5,996 bases of DNA from Candidatus Omnitrophota bacterium (GTDB lineage: Bacteria; Omnitrophota; Koll11; Gygaellales; Profunditerraquicolaceae). The stretch lies in NCBI GenBank assembly GCA_028717765.1, contig JAQUNE010000096.1, positions 1 to 5,996 on the forward strand, read 5' to 3'. Positions within the stretch are counted from its first letter, which is position 1. The number at the start of each line of letters is the position of its first letter. Shown here one piece after another: positions 1-5,535 of this stretch. Made by a program: the position numbers and the translations under genes. The notes under the pieces were generated by a model. That model searched no databases, had not been told where the DNA came from, and saw only the letters and a list, made by a program, of their open reading frames with translations.

Positions 1-137
1 AAAGAAATGGAACGCGCGAATTTTCTCTTTAATTTCGCGCTGCGGATGATCTTTTCCGAAAGCGTGGTCTTGCCTGAGCCGGAAGGCCCGGAAAGGACAA
101 AGATTAATCCCCTATTTTTACTGATATTTTTCCCCAC
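1..137 (-). CDS. gmk: Guanylate kinase, N-terminal part (truncated by window edge)
   Basis: Guanylate kinase phosphorylates GMP (and dGMP) to GDP with ATP in the cytoplasm. Only the first 45 codons are visible. They contain the family's opening strand and P-loop, GLIFVLSGPSGSGKTTL at about residues 10-26, and reach FARSIS, the beginning of the GMP-binding segment that normally continues TTRxPR. The start is taken as GTG at 137, lying directly after the yicC stop codon (TAA, 138-140) with no gap; no ATG occurs between that stop and the P-loop. The Shine-Dalgarno match is poor (only an AGAG a few bases upstream), so translation probably depends on coupling to yicC. The yicC-gmk pair is a common bacterial arrangement. 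Identity is secure from the P-loop context plus the neighbour; the rest of the gene is not seen. Confidence 0.9.
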   Translation of the reverse strand, partial: MGKNISKNRGLIFVLSGPSGSGKTTLSEKIIRSAKLKRKFARSIS

Positions 138-965
138 TTACTCTATATTCTGCACCTGTTCGCGGATCTTTTCAATCTGGCTCTTTAACTGCACCACCCT
201 GGCAGAAATCGAAGCATCGAAAGATTTTGCCACCATGGTATTTGCTTCACGCTGCATCTCTTGGGCGATAAAATCCAATTCCTTGCCGACCGGGCCCTTG
301 CCGTTAAGTTTTTGGGTAAAGTTCTTGATATGAAAACTCAAGCGTTCCATCTCTTCGGCGATATCCGAATCCTTTAAAAAAAACATGCGTTCTTCGTCGG
401 ATTTCATCTTGGTAGTCTTTGCCTTTACCGCGTTAGTAAACCTCATCCTTACGTAATCAAGGTCGCTCTTCAGGGCTACCGCGCGCCTTTTTAAAAAAAC
501 CTGCAAGGCGCTGCCTTCTTTCCTGCGCACGCGCAAAAGGTCATCAAGCGCCTGATCAAGCAGCGCTTTCAGTTTAGGCCAGATCGCGGTCTTATCTATC
601 TCGGATTCTTCCAGGGCAAAAACTCCGGGCAGCCGGATAAGGGCATCAAGGCTTATTCCTTCTTTTAAATCAAATTCCTGCTGTAAGCTCTTTAGCGCTT
701 TATGGTACTTTTTTAAAAGCGCTCTATTAATAAAGACGTTTTCAGCCTGGCCGCCGGAGATATTTATTGCGCAGGTCACCCTGCCCCGGCTGAGCTTGTT
801 GTCTATCTCTTTTTTTATCCTGTCTTCTAAAAACAGGAAGCCATCAGGCATATGTAAAACCACTTCCAGGAATTTATGGTTTATGCTCCTTAATTCCACG
901 GAGATCTTCCCAAAGGAACTGCTTTTCGCTTGGGCTACGCTAAACCCGGTCATGCTATGTATCAT
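138..965 (-). CDS. yicC: YicC/YloC-family endoribonuclease
   Basis: The 275-residue protein starts MIHSMTGF, the hallmark N-terminus of the family (usually MIxSMTGF). It continues with SINHKFLEVVLHMP (28-40) and an LEDRIKKEI...LSRGRV block (46-63), which match the YicC N-terminal domain. The C-terminal DUF1732-type domain is clear: DIAEEMERLSFHIKNF (201-216), then GKELDFIAQEMQREANTM (227-244) and the terminal IEKIREQVQNIE. Family members such as E. coli YicC are described as endoribonucleases linked to stress and small-RNA turnover; the physiological role here is unknown. At 275 aa it is slightly shorter than the usual ~290, with the shortfall probably in the middle. The start has a good Shine-Dalgarno (GAAAGG, 972-977, 6 nt spacing). 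It lies 14 nt after ndk and abuts gmk, so it is part of the same operon. Confidence 0.93.
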   Translation of the reverse strand: MIHSMTGFSVAQAKSSSFGKISVELRSINHKFLEVVLHMPDGFLFLEDRIKKEIDNKLSRGRVTCAINISGGQAENVFINRALLKKYHKALKSLQQEFDLKEGISLDALIRLPGVFALEESEIDKTAIWPKLKALLDQALDDLLRVRRKEGSALQVFLKRRAVALKSDLDYVRMRFTNAVKAKTTKMKSDEERMFFLKDSDIAEEMERLSFHIKNFTQKLNGKGPVGKELDFIAQEMQREANTMVAKSFDASISARVVQLKSQIEKIREQVQNIE

Positions 966-979
966 CTTAAACCTTTCTT

Positions 980-1483
980 CTAGTCCCAGACCATCGCCTT
1001 CTTTTTTTCTTCGACCACTTCCTTTGCCGGATACAGATCAACGATTATTTCTTCCGGCCCGAACCAAAGCTTTATCTCTCTTTCAGCGTCGGGTTCATTC
1101 GCCGACACGTGAATCACGTTTTCATAGACCCCGCTGGTAGTGATCCTGCCGTAAGAACCGCGGATAGAAGTGGGCTCTGCCTCTTCGGGGTTAGTTGCCC
1201 CGGCAAGCTCCCTGCATTTTTTTATAGCGTCTTGCCCCCAGTATATGAGCGCCATGACTTTACGCCTATCATGCAGCTCTCCGCAGAGATATTTAATGAT
1301 CTCATTAAAAAAAGGCTTGTCTTTCAAATGCTGATAATGCTCCCTGGCCAGCTCTTTTGAGGGGCGGACCATTTTAGCCGCAACGATTTCAAGCTTTGTT
1401 TCTGACAAGCGGGTCAAAATATTCCCGGTCAAAGATTTCTTAAGCCCATCGGGTTTTATCAAGATCAAAACTGGCTGTTCCAT
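980..1483 (-). CDS. ndk: Nucleoside diphosphate kinase, long form with atypical active-site motif
   Basis: Ndk transfers the gamma phosphate of ATP onto NDPs through a phosphohistidine, balancing NTP and dNTP pools. Family landmarks are visible: LILIKPDGL near the N-terminus (Lys10), KPFFNEIIKYL (56-66), CRELAGATNPEEAEPTSIRGSYG (90-112; Arg108 is a likely phosphate contact), then NVIH with the presumed catalytic His125 and Asn122, followed by AEREIKLWF (133-141). At 167 aa it is longer than the usual ~140-150, with extra residues around 67-75 and a C-terminal tail (about 150-167) ending in a charged stretch. The near-invariant HGSDS after the histidine reads HVSAN here. The start ATG has a G-rich Shine-Dalgarno (AGGGGGGA around 1493-1500) and lies 3 nt after the parB stop, so it is probably cotranscribed with parAB. 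A divergent Ndk-like kinase is possible, but the catalytic His is kept. Confidence 0.92.
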   Translation of the reverse strand: MEQPVLILIKPDGLKKSLTGNILTRLSETKLEIVAAKMVRPSKELAREHYQHLKDKPFFNEIIKYLCGELHDRRKVMALIYWGQDAIKKCRELAGATNPEEAEPTSIRGSYGRITTSGVYENVIHVSANEPDAEREIKLWFGPEEIIVDLYPAKEVVEEKKKAMVWD

Positions 1484-1486
1484 GCT

Positions 1487-2335
1487 TTAGCTTCCCCCCT
1501 TGATCTTATTAACAATCCTCTCCAGGTCCTCCTGGGAATAGAATTCAATATAAATATGGCCGCGTTTTTTTCTTTTCATGATTTTTATTTTCGTAGCCAA
1601 AGTATGCTGCAGTTCTTCCTCAAAGACCGCCACCAACGGATCTTTTACAGCCTGTTTTAGCCTCTGCCTTATCGCCCTGGGACGGTGAGCTTTCATAATG
1701 CTCTCCAATTCTCTGACAGAAAGTTCTTTAGAGATAATTTCGTGGGCCAGCCGGCGCTGCTGGTTTACGTCTTCGGTTTCAAGAAGCACTCTCCCATGAG
1801 CAAATGATATCCGTCCTTTTTTAATTTCTTGCTGTATTTCTTGCGGTAACTTCAATAATCGCAATATGTTAGCAACTGAAGCCCTTGCTTTGCCCAGGCC
1901 CTCGCTAATTTTTTCCTGGGTTACCTGAAATTTATCAATAAGATATTGATAGGCATGCGCTTCTTCAATAGGATTCAAACCCTGCCTTTGTATATTTTCT
2001 ATAAGAGCCAATTCCAATGAATCCTGATCAGTCACATCTTTGACAATTATTGGCACCTCTTTTATGTTTAACGAATTAACTGCCCTAAATCTTCTTTCTC
2101 CGGCGATCAATTCATAATAATCACCCTTGCGCCTTACCAGCAACGGCTGAATGACCCCTTTTTCTTTTATAGACTGGGCAAGCTCTTCTATACCTTGCGG
2201 ATCAAAATCTTCTCTCGGCTGAAAAGGGTTTGGCCTGATCTGGCTTGTTTTAGCGTAAATGATTTCTTCTTTTCCTTCCGATACTCTCTCAGGGATCAAA
2301 GCGCTTATCCCTTTTCCCAAGGCTCTTCTTTCCAT
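1487..2335 (-). CDS. parB: Chromosome-partitioning protein ParB (CTP-dependent DNA clamp)
   Basis: ParB binds parS, loads as a CTP-gated clamp, spreads on DNA and stimulates ParA ATPase to separate sister origins. The 282-residue sequence has the full chromosomal architecture: a short N-terminal ParA-interacting segment (RRALGKGISALIP, 3-15), the ParB/Srx nucleotide-binding domain with IRPNPFQPREDF (33-44), GERRFRA (79-85) and ENIQRQGLNPIEEA (113-126), a helix-turn-helix (about 137-163, TQEKISEGLGKARASVANIL), and a C-terminal dimerisation domain ending in YIEFYSQEDLERIVNKI. The CTP-contacting arginine-rich box and the glutamate of the ENxQR motif are present, so a functional CTPase is expected. 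The ATG overlaps the parA stop by one base (TGATG) and has a strong AAGGAG Shine-Dalgarno with 7-nt spacing inside parA. Confidence 0.97.
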   Translation of the reverse strand: MERRALGKGISALIPERVSEGKEEIIYAKTSQIRPNPFQPREDFDPQGIEELAQSIKEKGVIQPLLVRRKGDYYELIAGERRFRAVNSLNIKEVPIIVKDVTDQDSLELALIENIQRQGLNPIEEAHAYQYLIDKFQVTQEKISEGLGKARASVANILRLLKLPQEIQQEIKKGRISFAHGRVLLETEDVNQQRRLAHEIISKELSVRELESIMKAHRPRAIRQRLKQAVKDPLVAVFEEELQHTLATKIKIMKRKKRGHIYIEFYSQEDLERIVNKIKGGS

Positions 2336-3132
2336 CAGGCAACTCCTTCTGTCGAGGGTAAATTGGAATTCAATGAAAGTCCTAAAATCTCTTTATTCAG
2401 TTCTTCGTATTTTTGCGCGCCCAAAGAATCTTTATCATAGGCCACAATCGGTTTACCAAAACTAGGCGCCTCGGTCAAACGGATATTCCGCGGGATCACT
2501 GTCTCGTATACTTTATCTTTAAAGAAATTCCTGGTCTCCTGAATGACTTCTTTGGTAAGGTTAGTCCTGAAATCAGCCATAGTCAACAAAACTCCTTCTA
2601 TGGCCAGGCCCGGGTTAAGATTTTCTCTCACAAGTTTAACCGTATTAGTGAGTTGCGTCAATCCTTCTAAAGCATAATATTCGCACTGCACCGGGATGAT
2701 CACCGAGTCTGCCGCGCATAATCCATTAATTGTCAAAAGGCCCAAAGATGGAGGTGAATCAATGATTATAAAATCAAAGTTCTCTTTTTCTTTTTGTAAG
2801 GCCCTCTTCAGCCTGTATTCTCGGCCTAACAGGCTAACCAGTTCTACTTCTGCCCCGGTTAGATCTAAATTCGCCGGAGCTAACCAAAGATTATTTATCG
2901 CTGTTTTCTGTAGAATATCTCTTATTTCTATTTCTTCTAAAAGTACGTGATAAGTGCTTTTCTTGATTTCGTGCTTATTCATGCCTATGCCGCTAGTAGC
3001 ATTTGCCTGGGGGTCTAAATCAATAAGCATTACCTTTTTGCCGGATACTGCCAGGTAGGTAGCTATGTTGATTGCCGAGGTAGTTTTGCCTGTGCCACCC
3101 TTCTGATTACAGATAGCGATTATTTTACCCAT
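2335..3132 (-). CDS. parA: Chromosome-partitioning ATPase ParA (Soj type)
   Basis: ParA is a deviant Walker-type ATPase that binds the nucleoid non-specifically as an ATP dimer and forms the gradient followed by ParB-parS complexes. The 265-aa protein begins MGKIIAICNQKGGTGKTT, carrying the deviant Walker A motif with signature Lys11. It continues with VMLIDLDPQANAT (34-46, Walker A'), FIIIDSPPSLGLLT (121-134, Walker B, Asp125) and PRNIRLTEAPSFGKPI (214-229), a conserved DNA-binding/nucleotide-sensing stretch. There is no N-terminal helix-turn-helix extension, which identifies the chromosomal Soj class rather than P1-type plasmid ParA. The ATG at 3132 is fixed by the conserved N-terminus, yet no Shine-Dalgarno lies in the 15 bases before it. 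A parS site and a promoter lie just upstream. A MinD-like or other ParA relative is ruled out by the adjoining parB. Confidence 0.97.
   Translation of the reverse strand: MGKIIAICNQKGGTGKTTSAINIATYLAVSGKKVMLIDLDPQANATSGIGMNKHEIKKSTYHVLLEEIEIRDILQKTAINNLWLAPANLDLTGAEVELVSLLGREYRLKRALQKEKENFDFIIIDSPPSLGLLTINGLCAADSVIIPVQCEYYALEGLTQLTNTVKLVRENLNPGLAIEGVLLTMADFRTNLTKEVIQETRNFFKDKVYETVIPRNIRLTEAPSFGKPIVAYDKDSLGAQKYEELNKEILGLSLNSNLPSTEGVA
2343..2348 (-). promoter_or_regulatory. Strong Shine-Dalgarno for parB within the end of parA
   Basis: AAGGAG on the minus strand, 7 nt before the parB ATG, is a near-perfect anti-16S match. It contrasts with parA, which has no recognisable site. It supports the chosen parB start and suggests that ParB initiation is independent of, and possibly stronger than, ParA initiation. 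Confidence 0.75.
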
Positions 3133-3154
3133 TGTAATTTATATAGTTACGAAT

Positions 3155-3170
3155 TGTTCCACGCGGAACA
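3155..3170. promoter_or_regulatory. parS centromere-like site
   Basis: The 16-mer TGTTCCACGCGGAACA has perfect 6-base arms (TGTTCC/GGAACA) and differs by one central base from the well-known chromosomal parS variant TGTTCCACGTGGAACA. It lies in the untranslated region 23 bases before the parA start, about 2.6 kb from the DnaA-box cluster, a typical location for a ParB loading site. The central substitution (CACGCG instead of CACGTG) breaks the perfect dyad. Function is inferred from sequence and context. Confidence 0.85.
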
Positions 3171-3192
3171 TTGCTCTAAATCGAATAAAATA

Positions 3193-3220
3193 ATTATCTC
3201 AAACCCGGCATATTTGTCAA
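3193..3220 (-). promoter_or_regulatory. Predicted sigma70-type promoter for parAB
   Basis: On the minus strand, a perfect -35 TTGACA (3220-3215) and -10 GATAAT (3198-3193) are separated by 16 bases. The -35 box contains the TGA stop codon of the preceding jag-like gene. Predicted transcription starts near 3186, which places parS about 16-31 bases into the transcript, so ParB bound there could roadblock or repress its own operon. It is also possible that parA is read from the upstream yidC operon, as no terminator hairpin is visible between them. Confidence 0.65.
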
Positions 3221-3417
3221 GTATTTTCTTTGCTTTTGATAGCGCTTACTCTGACCCTGGCTGGTTTTGCGCCAGGCATACCAAAAAGCCCTTTCACCTC
3301 CTCGGAAAGTATCTCAATCTTTACTCTATTCCTGGGGAGCTTTAATTCCTTAAGTGCCTTTTTAACCGCTTCTTCTACGGTTTTACCTTCAACTTCAACA
3401 TTAATTTTAGGAGTCAT
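3217..3417 (-). CDS. Single-domain Jag_N protein (Jag/KhpB N-terminal domain only)
   Basis: The 66-aa product is a complete Jag_N domain: VEVEGKTVEEAVKKALKELKLPRNRVKIEILSE (7-39), then the diagnostic KGLFGMPGAKPARVRV (42-57). Full-length Jag/KhpB proteins (about 200 aa or more) add KH and R3H RNA-binding domains, and these are missing. Only 84 bases separate the stop from parA, too few to hold them in any frame, so this is not a simple frameshift. The start ATG overlaps the yidC stop by 4 nt (ATGA), without a clear Shine-Dalgarno, implying translational coupling. Jag normally follows yidC and forms RNA-binding complexes with KhpA in several Gram-positives; what a lone Jag_N does is unknown. 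It may act as a small partner of YidC or ribosomes, but this is speculation. Confidence 0.85.
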   Translation of the reverse strand: MTPKINVEVEGKTVEEAVKKALKELKLPRNRVKIEILSEEVKGLFGMPGAKPARVRVSAIKSKENT

Positions 3418-4946
3418 TTTGTTTGATTAAGCCGGATTTGATATGCCAGCATTAATACGCTATTTATAAGCCAATATAAAACCAATCCTGAAGGCATACG
3501 GTAAAAAATCAGCCCGAATATAATCGGCATCATTATTAACATGATTTTCTGTTGTGAAGCAGATGTACCGCTCGAGCCAAAAGTTGAAATTTTCTGTTGG
3601 ACAAACATCCCAACGGCCATGACAAGCGGTAAAATGTTTATTTCATTACCCATCACTGGCAATGAAACCGGCATAATGAAAAGCCGGTCTGGTTCAGAAA
3701 GATCTTTTATCCATAAGAAGCTCGCTCCTTTTAAAACTACCGAGCGCATCAAAACCTGATAAAGAGCAAAAAATATGGGCATCTGCAACAATAAAGGCAA
3801 ACAGCCGCCCAGCGGGTTAACTTTGTGCTGGCTGTATAAAGCCATTATTTCCTTATTTAACTTCTGTGGGTTGTCTTTGTAGGTTTTTTTCAGTTCTTCC
3901 ACGTGAGGTTGCAGCATTTGCATCTGTTTCATAGAGCGCATTTGCTTTAAGGATAAAGGAAAAAGAATAAGATAAATCAGTATGCTTAAGACGATTATTG
4001 CCGTTCCCCAATTATGCACTAAATTATATAGGAATCCTAACATTTGCAGTAGGACTTGAGCGATAAAATCAAAGGTACCATAATAAATCACGCTTGACCA
4101 TTCAGGATGGGCTTCGTTGATTAGTTTTAACTCTTGAGGCCCTAAATAGATAGAGAATTTTTGCTCAACCTCCTGATTAGGAGCTATTATTAACTCCGGA
4201 GATTGGATTCCAATCTCTGAAACTTGAGGTTTAATTTTTTTCACAAAACCATTAAAATTATCTACTTTATCCGGACCGAGGATGGCACAAAAATACCTAT
4301 CCCTGAAGCTTAAGAATTTTAAATCGCTAAAAAGCGCGTCCTTTTGTGAATTAGGATGCAAGGTTTTCTCTAAGGTAGCTACGGTTAGATCAATAAATCT
4401 TGATTCCTCCTGATTCTTAGATAGATCAATTAACCCTAAATATAGGGGTAAATTCATATTTAATGGAGCGGAAGATAAATTTTTGATTTTTATACTTAAC
4501 GCTATGTCATATTTGGAGTTAGAGAAACTAAATTCTTTAATAATCTTTTTTGTAGAATCAGCATAGACAAAGGCCACTGATTCGGGGGTAACCGCCTCTT
4601 TTTTAAATAACATGCTGTTATCCCCAAAGAGGAATCCGTAAGTTAAAGGAAATTTATATGACCTATAAGCGCTGAATACAACCTCTTTAATCGTTCCCCG
4701 GTTCTCATCAAAAACTACTTCAAAATCATTTTGTTTAAAATTGAAAAGTGTTTCTTTTTGCTCTTCGGCTTGCTGGCTAACTGAAGGAATGGTTGAGGGA
4801 GAAGCTGGCGACAGGGAGGGGCTAAGAGCTACTTCTTTTTGCGTAACTCCTTTATTTTCAACACTATAAGGCTTGGTGACAAAAGTCGACCAGCTCAACA
4901 GGATCAATAGTGATAACAATATAAACAAAACAATGCGTTTATCCAT
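3414..4946 (-). CDS. yidC: Membrane protein insertase YidC (diderm type)
   Basis: YidC inserts and folds inner-membrane proteins, alone or with SecYEG. The 510-aa sequence has an N-terminal membrane anchor (MDKRIVLFILLSLLILLSW, 1-19), a Ser/Pro-rich linker (about 40-60), a large periplasmic beta-sandwich domain (about 65-285), and the conserved C-terminal core: a transmembrane helix at 312-331, a cytoplasmic hairpin rich in charge and Met (333-372), NPLGGCLPLLLQMPIFFALY (377-396), and hydrophobic helices near 436-451 and 467-502 with MPSGLVLYW (484-492). It lacks the long basic C-terminal tail of some homologs. In the first core helix the conserved groove arginine (E. coli R366) aligns with Tyr325. 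The ATG is preceded by GGAG (4954-4957) at 7-nt spacing. It follows yidD by 46 nt and overlaps the jag-like gene by 4 nt. Confidence 0.97.
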   Translation of the reverse strand: MDKRIVLFILLSLLILLSWSTFVTKPYSVENKGVTQKEVALSPSLSPASPSTIPSVSQQAEEQKETLFNFKQNDFEVVFDENRGTIKEVVFSAYRSYKFPLTYGFLFGDNSMLFKKEAVTPESVAFVYADSTKKIIKEFSFSNSKYDIALSIKIKNLSSAPLNMNLPLYLGLIDLSKNQEESRFIDLTVATLEKTLHPNSQKDALFSDLKFLSFRDRYFCAILGPDKVDNFNGFVKKIKPQVSEIGIQSPELIIAPNQEVEQKFSIYLGPQELKLINEAHPEWSSVIYYGTFDFIAQVLLQMLGFLYNLVHNWGTAIIVLSILIYLILFPLSLKQMRSMKQMQMLQPHVEELKKTYKDNPQKLNKEIMALYSQHKVNPLGGCLPLLLQMPIFFALYQVLMRSVVLKGASFLWIKDLSEPDRLFIMPVSLPVMGNEINILPLVMAVGMFVQQKISTFGSSGTSASQQKIMLIMMPIIFGLIFYRMPSGLVLYWLINSVLMLAYQIRLNQTK

Positions 4947-4992
4947 AAAATAACTCCATTTTTGTTAACCGCGGTGTGTAAATTGGCACAGG

Positions 4993-5208
4993 TTACTTTA
5001 AAGGGTCGTATCCGGCTTTGCCAGAGAAGGGATGACAACGCAACAGTCTTCCCATACCCTTAAGCGCTCCCTTTAAAAAACCATACCTTTTAATTGCTTG
5101 CTTAGTGTATTCGGAACAACTGGGTGAAAAACGGCAGGCGCAAGGCAATAATATTCTTATGTACCCCTGGTAAAATTCCAGAAGCTTAAGCGATATCTTT
5201 TGCAACAT
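4993..5208 (-). CDS. yidD: Membrane protein insertion efficiency factor YidD
   Basis: YidD is a small, inner-membrane-associated protein that aids YidC-dependent insertion; the family is usually 70-85 aa and this one has 71. The signature is clear: an amphipathic N-terminus (LQKISLKLLEFYQGYIRILL, 2-21), the cysteine cluster CACRFSPSCSEYTKQAI (23-39), then GRLLRCHPF (53-61) and the closing GYDPLK. The last motif reads SGKAGYDP instead of the more usual PGGYDP, a mild variation. Its ATG overlaps the rpmH stop by one base (TAATG), and no good Shine-Dalgarno is near, so translation probably re-initiates from rpmH. In most bacteria rnpA sits between rpmH and yidD; here there is no space for it. 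Confidence 0.95.
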   Translation of the reverse strand: MLQKISLKLLEFYQGYIRILLPCACRFSPSCSEYTKQAIKRYGFLKGALKGMGRLLRCHPFSGKAGYDPLK

Positions 5209-5345
5209 TAAATGCTTAATCTTTTTCTGCCTTTTTGGCGGCGGCGCGATATAACCTTTCTGCCCGACTTTTTAGCCATACGCTTACGGAAGCCCTGTTT
5301 GCGCTTACCCACGACGTGCGTCGGTGTTTTGAGATTTTTTTTCAT
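5208..5345 (-). CDS. rpmH: 50S ribosomal protein bL34
   Basis: This 45-codon gene encodes MKKNLKTPTHVVGKRKQGFR followed by KRMAKKSGRKVISRR and RQKGRKRLSI. The core GFRKRM (18-23), SGRKVISRRRQKGRKRL (27-43) is the bL34 signature (E. coli [26 protein letters not shown]). bL34 is a small, highly basic, universally bacterial protein of the large ribosomal subunit. The N-terminal part (residues 2-14) departs from the usual KRTxQPSxxKRKR pattern: it has TPTHVVGKRKQ instead, although the KRK element is kept. The ATG is preceded by AGGA (5353-5356, minus strand) with 7-nt spacing. It lies directly next to the origin, in the conserved rpmH-oriC-dnaA arrangement, and starts the leftward operon. Confidence 0.96.
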   Translation of the reverse strand: MKKNLKTPTHVVGKRKQGFRKRMAKKSGRKVISRRRQKGRKRLSI

Positions 5346-5362
5346 TTTTTAGTCCTTTTTTT

Positions 5363-5400
5363 AGGAAAATCCCGAGGTTATTCTTAACCATGATTTTCCT
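5363..5400 (-). promoter_or_regulatory. Two-tier hairpin in the rpmH 5' leader
   Basis: A perfect 9-bp outer stem (AGGAAAATC 5363-5371 with GATTTTCCT 5392-5400) encloses a 5-bp inner stem (GGTTA 5376-5380 with TAACC 5385-5389) closed by a four-base loop. In the minus-strand transcript it would sit almost at the 5' end, and an A-tract follows it before the AGGA Shine-Dalgarno. No T-tract follows it on either strand, so it is not a typical terminator. It could stabilise the mRNA or be an autoregulatory site for bL34; no known leader family was recognised. Confidence 0.55.
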
Positions 5401-5414
5401 GATAATGGTTGATA

Positions 5415-5442
5415 ATTATAACACAAAGCGAAACCAAGTCAA
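5415..5442 (-). promoter_or_regulatory. Predicted rpmH operon promoter (extended -10)
   Basis: On the minus strand TTGACT (5442-5437) and a perfect TATAAT (5420-5415) are separated by 16 bases, and a TGT immediately before the -10 gives an extended -10 element. The predicted start near 5408 gives a leader of about 60 nt to the rpmH ATG. The match is strong enough for a high-expression ribosomal-protein operon also covering yidD, yidC and the jag-like gene. Confidence 0.78.
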
Positions 5443-5506
5443 CCTTTAGATTGCCTTTTACTGACCGGGCAAGAGCAGACTCCGTCTCTACTTTGATTAG
5501 TGAAGG

Positions 5507-5535
5507 ATTGTATCACATATTGAGCTGCCGGTCAA
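5507..5535 (-). promoter_or_regulatory. Possible second, upstream rpmH promoter
   Basis: On the minus strand TTGACC (5535-5530) and TACAAT (5512-5507), each one mismatch from consensus, have the ideal 17-base spacing. The -35 box falls inside one copy of the CCGGTCAAG repeat (5528-5536). Transcription from here would run through the rpmH promoter towards rpmH. Confidence 0.45.

Noticed and set aside
1101..1116. CACGTGAA half-match to parS inside ndk
   Set aside because: Only the core and one arm agree (about 10 of 16 bases); the left arm is unrelated, so it is probably chance within coding sequence.
796..1140. Plus-strand open frame across the yicC/ndk junction
   Set aside because: It is antisense to two genes with strong family signatures, and its translation shows no recognisable domain.
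3133..3216. Possible remnant of Jag KH/R3H domains after the stop codon
   Set aside because: The 84-base gap is too short and carries promoter and parS elements; no KH GxxG or R3H motif can be read in any frame.
3230..3430. Plus-strand open frame opposite the jag-like gene
   Set aside because: It is the antisense shadow of the Jag_N gene; the minus frame has the conserved domain and coupled start.
3895..3910. CACGTG with partial parS left arm inside yidC
   Set aside because: The right arm does not match; about 10 of 16 bases agree, too few for a site.
4971..4985. TGTGTAAAT as a DnaA box between yidD and yidC
   Set aside because: It is isolated and has two mismatches to the consensus, far from the cluster.
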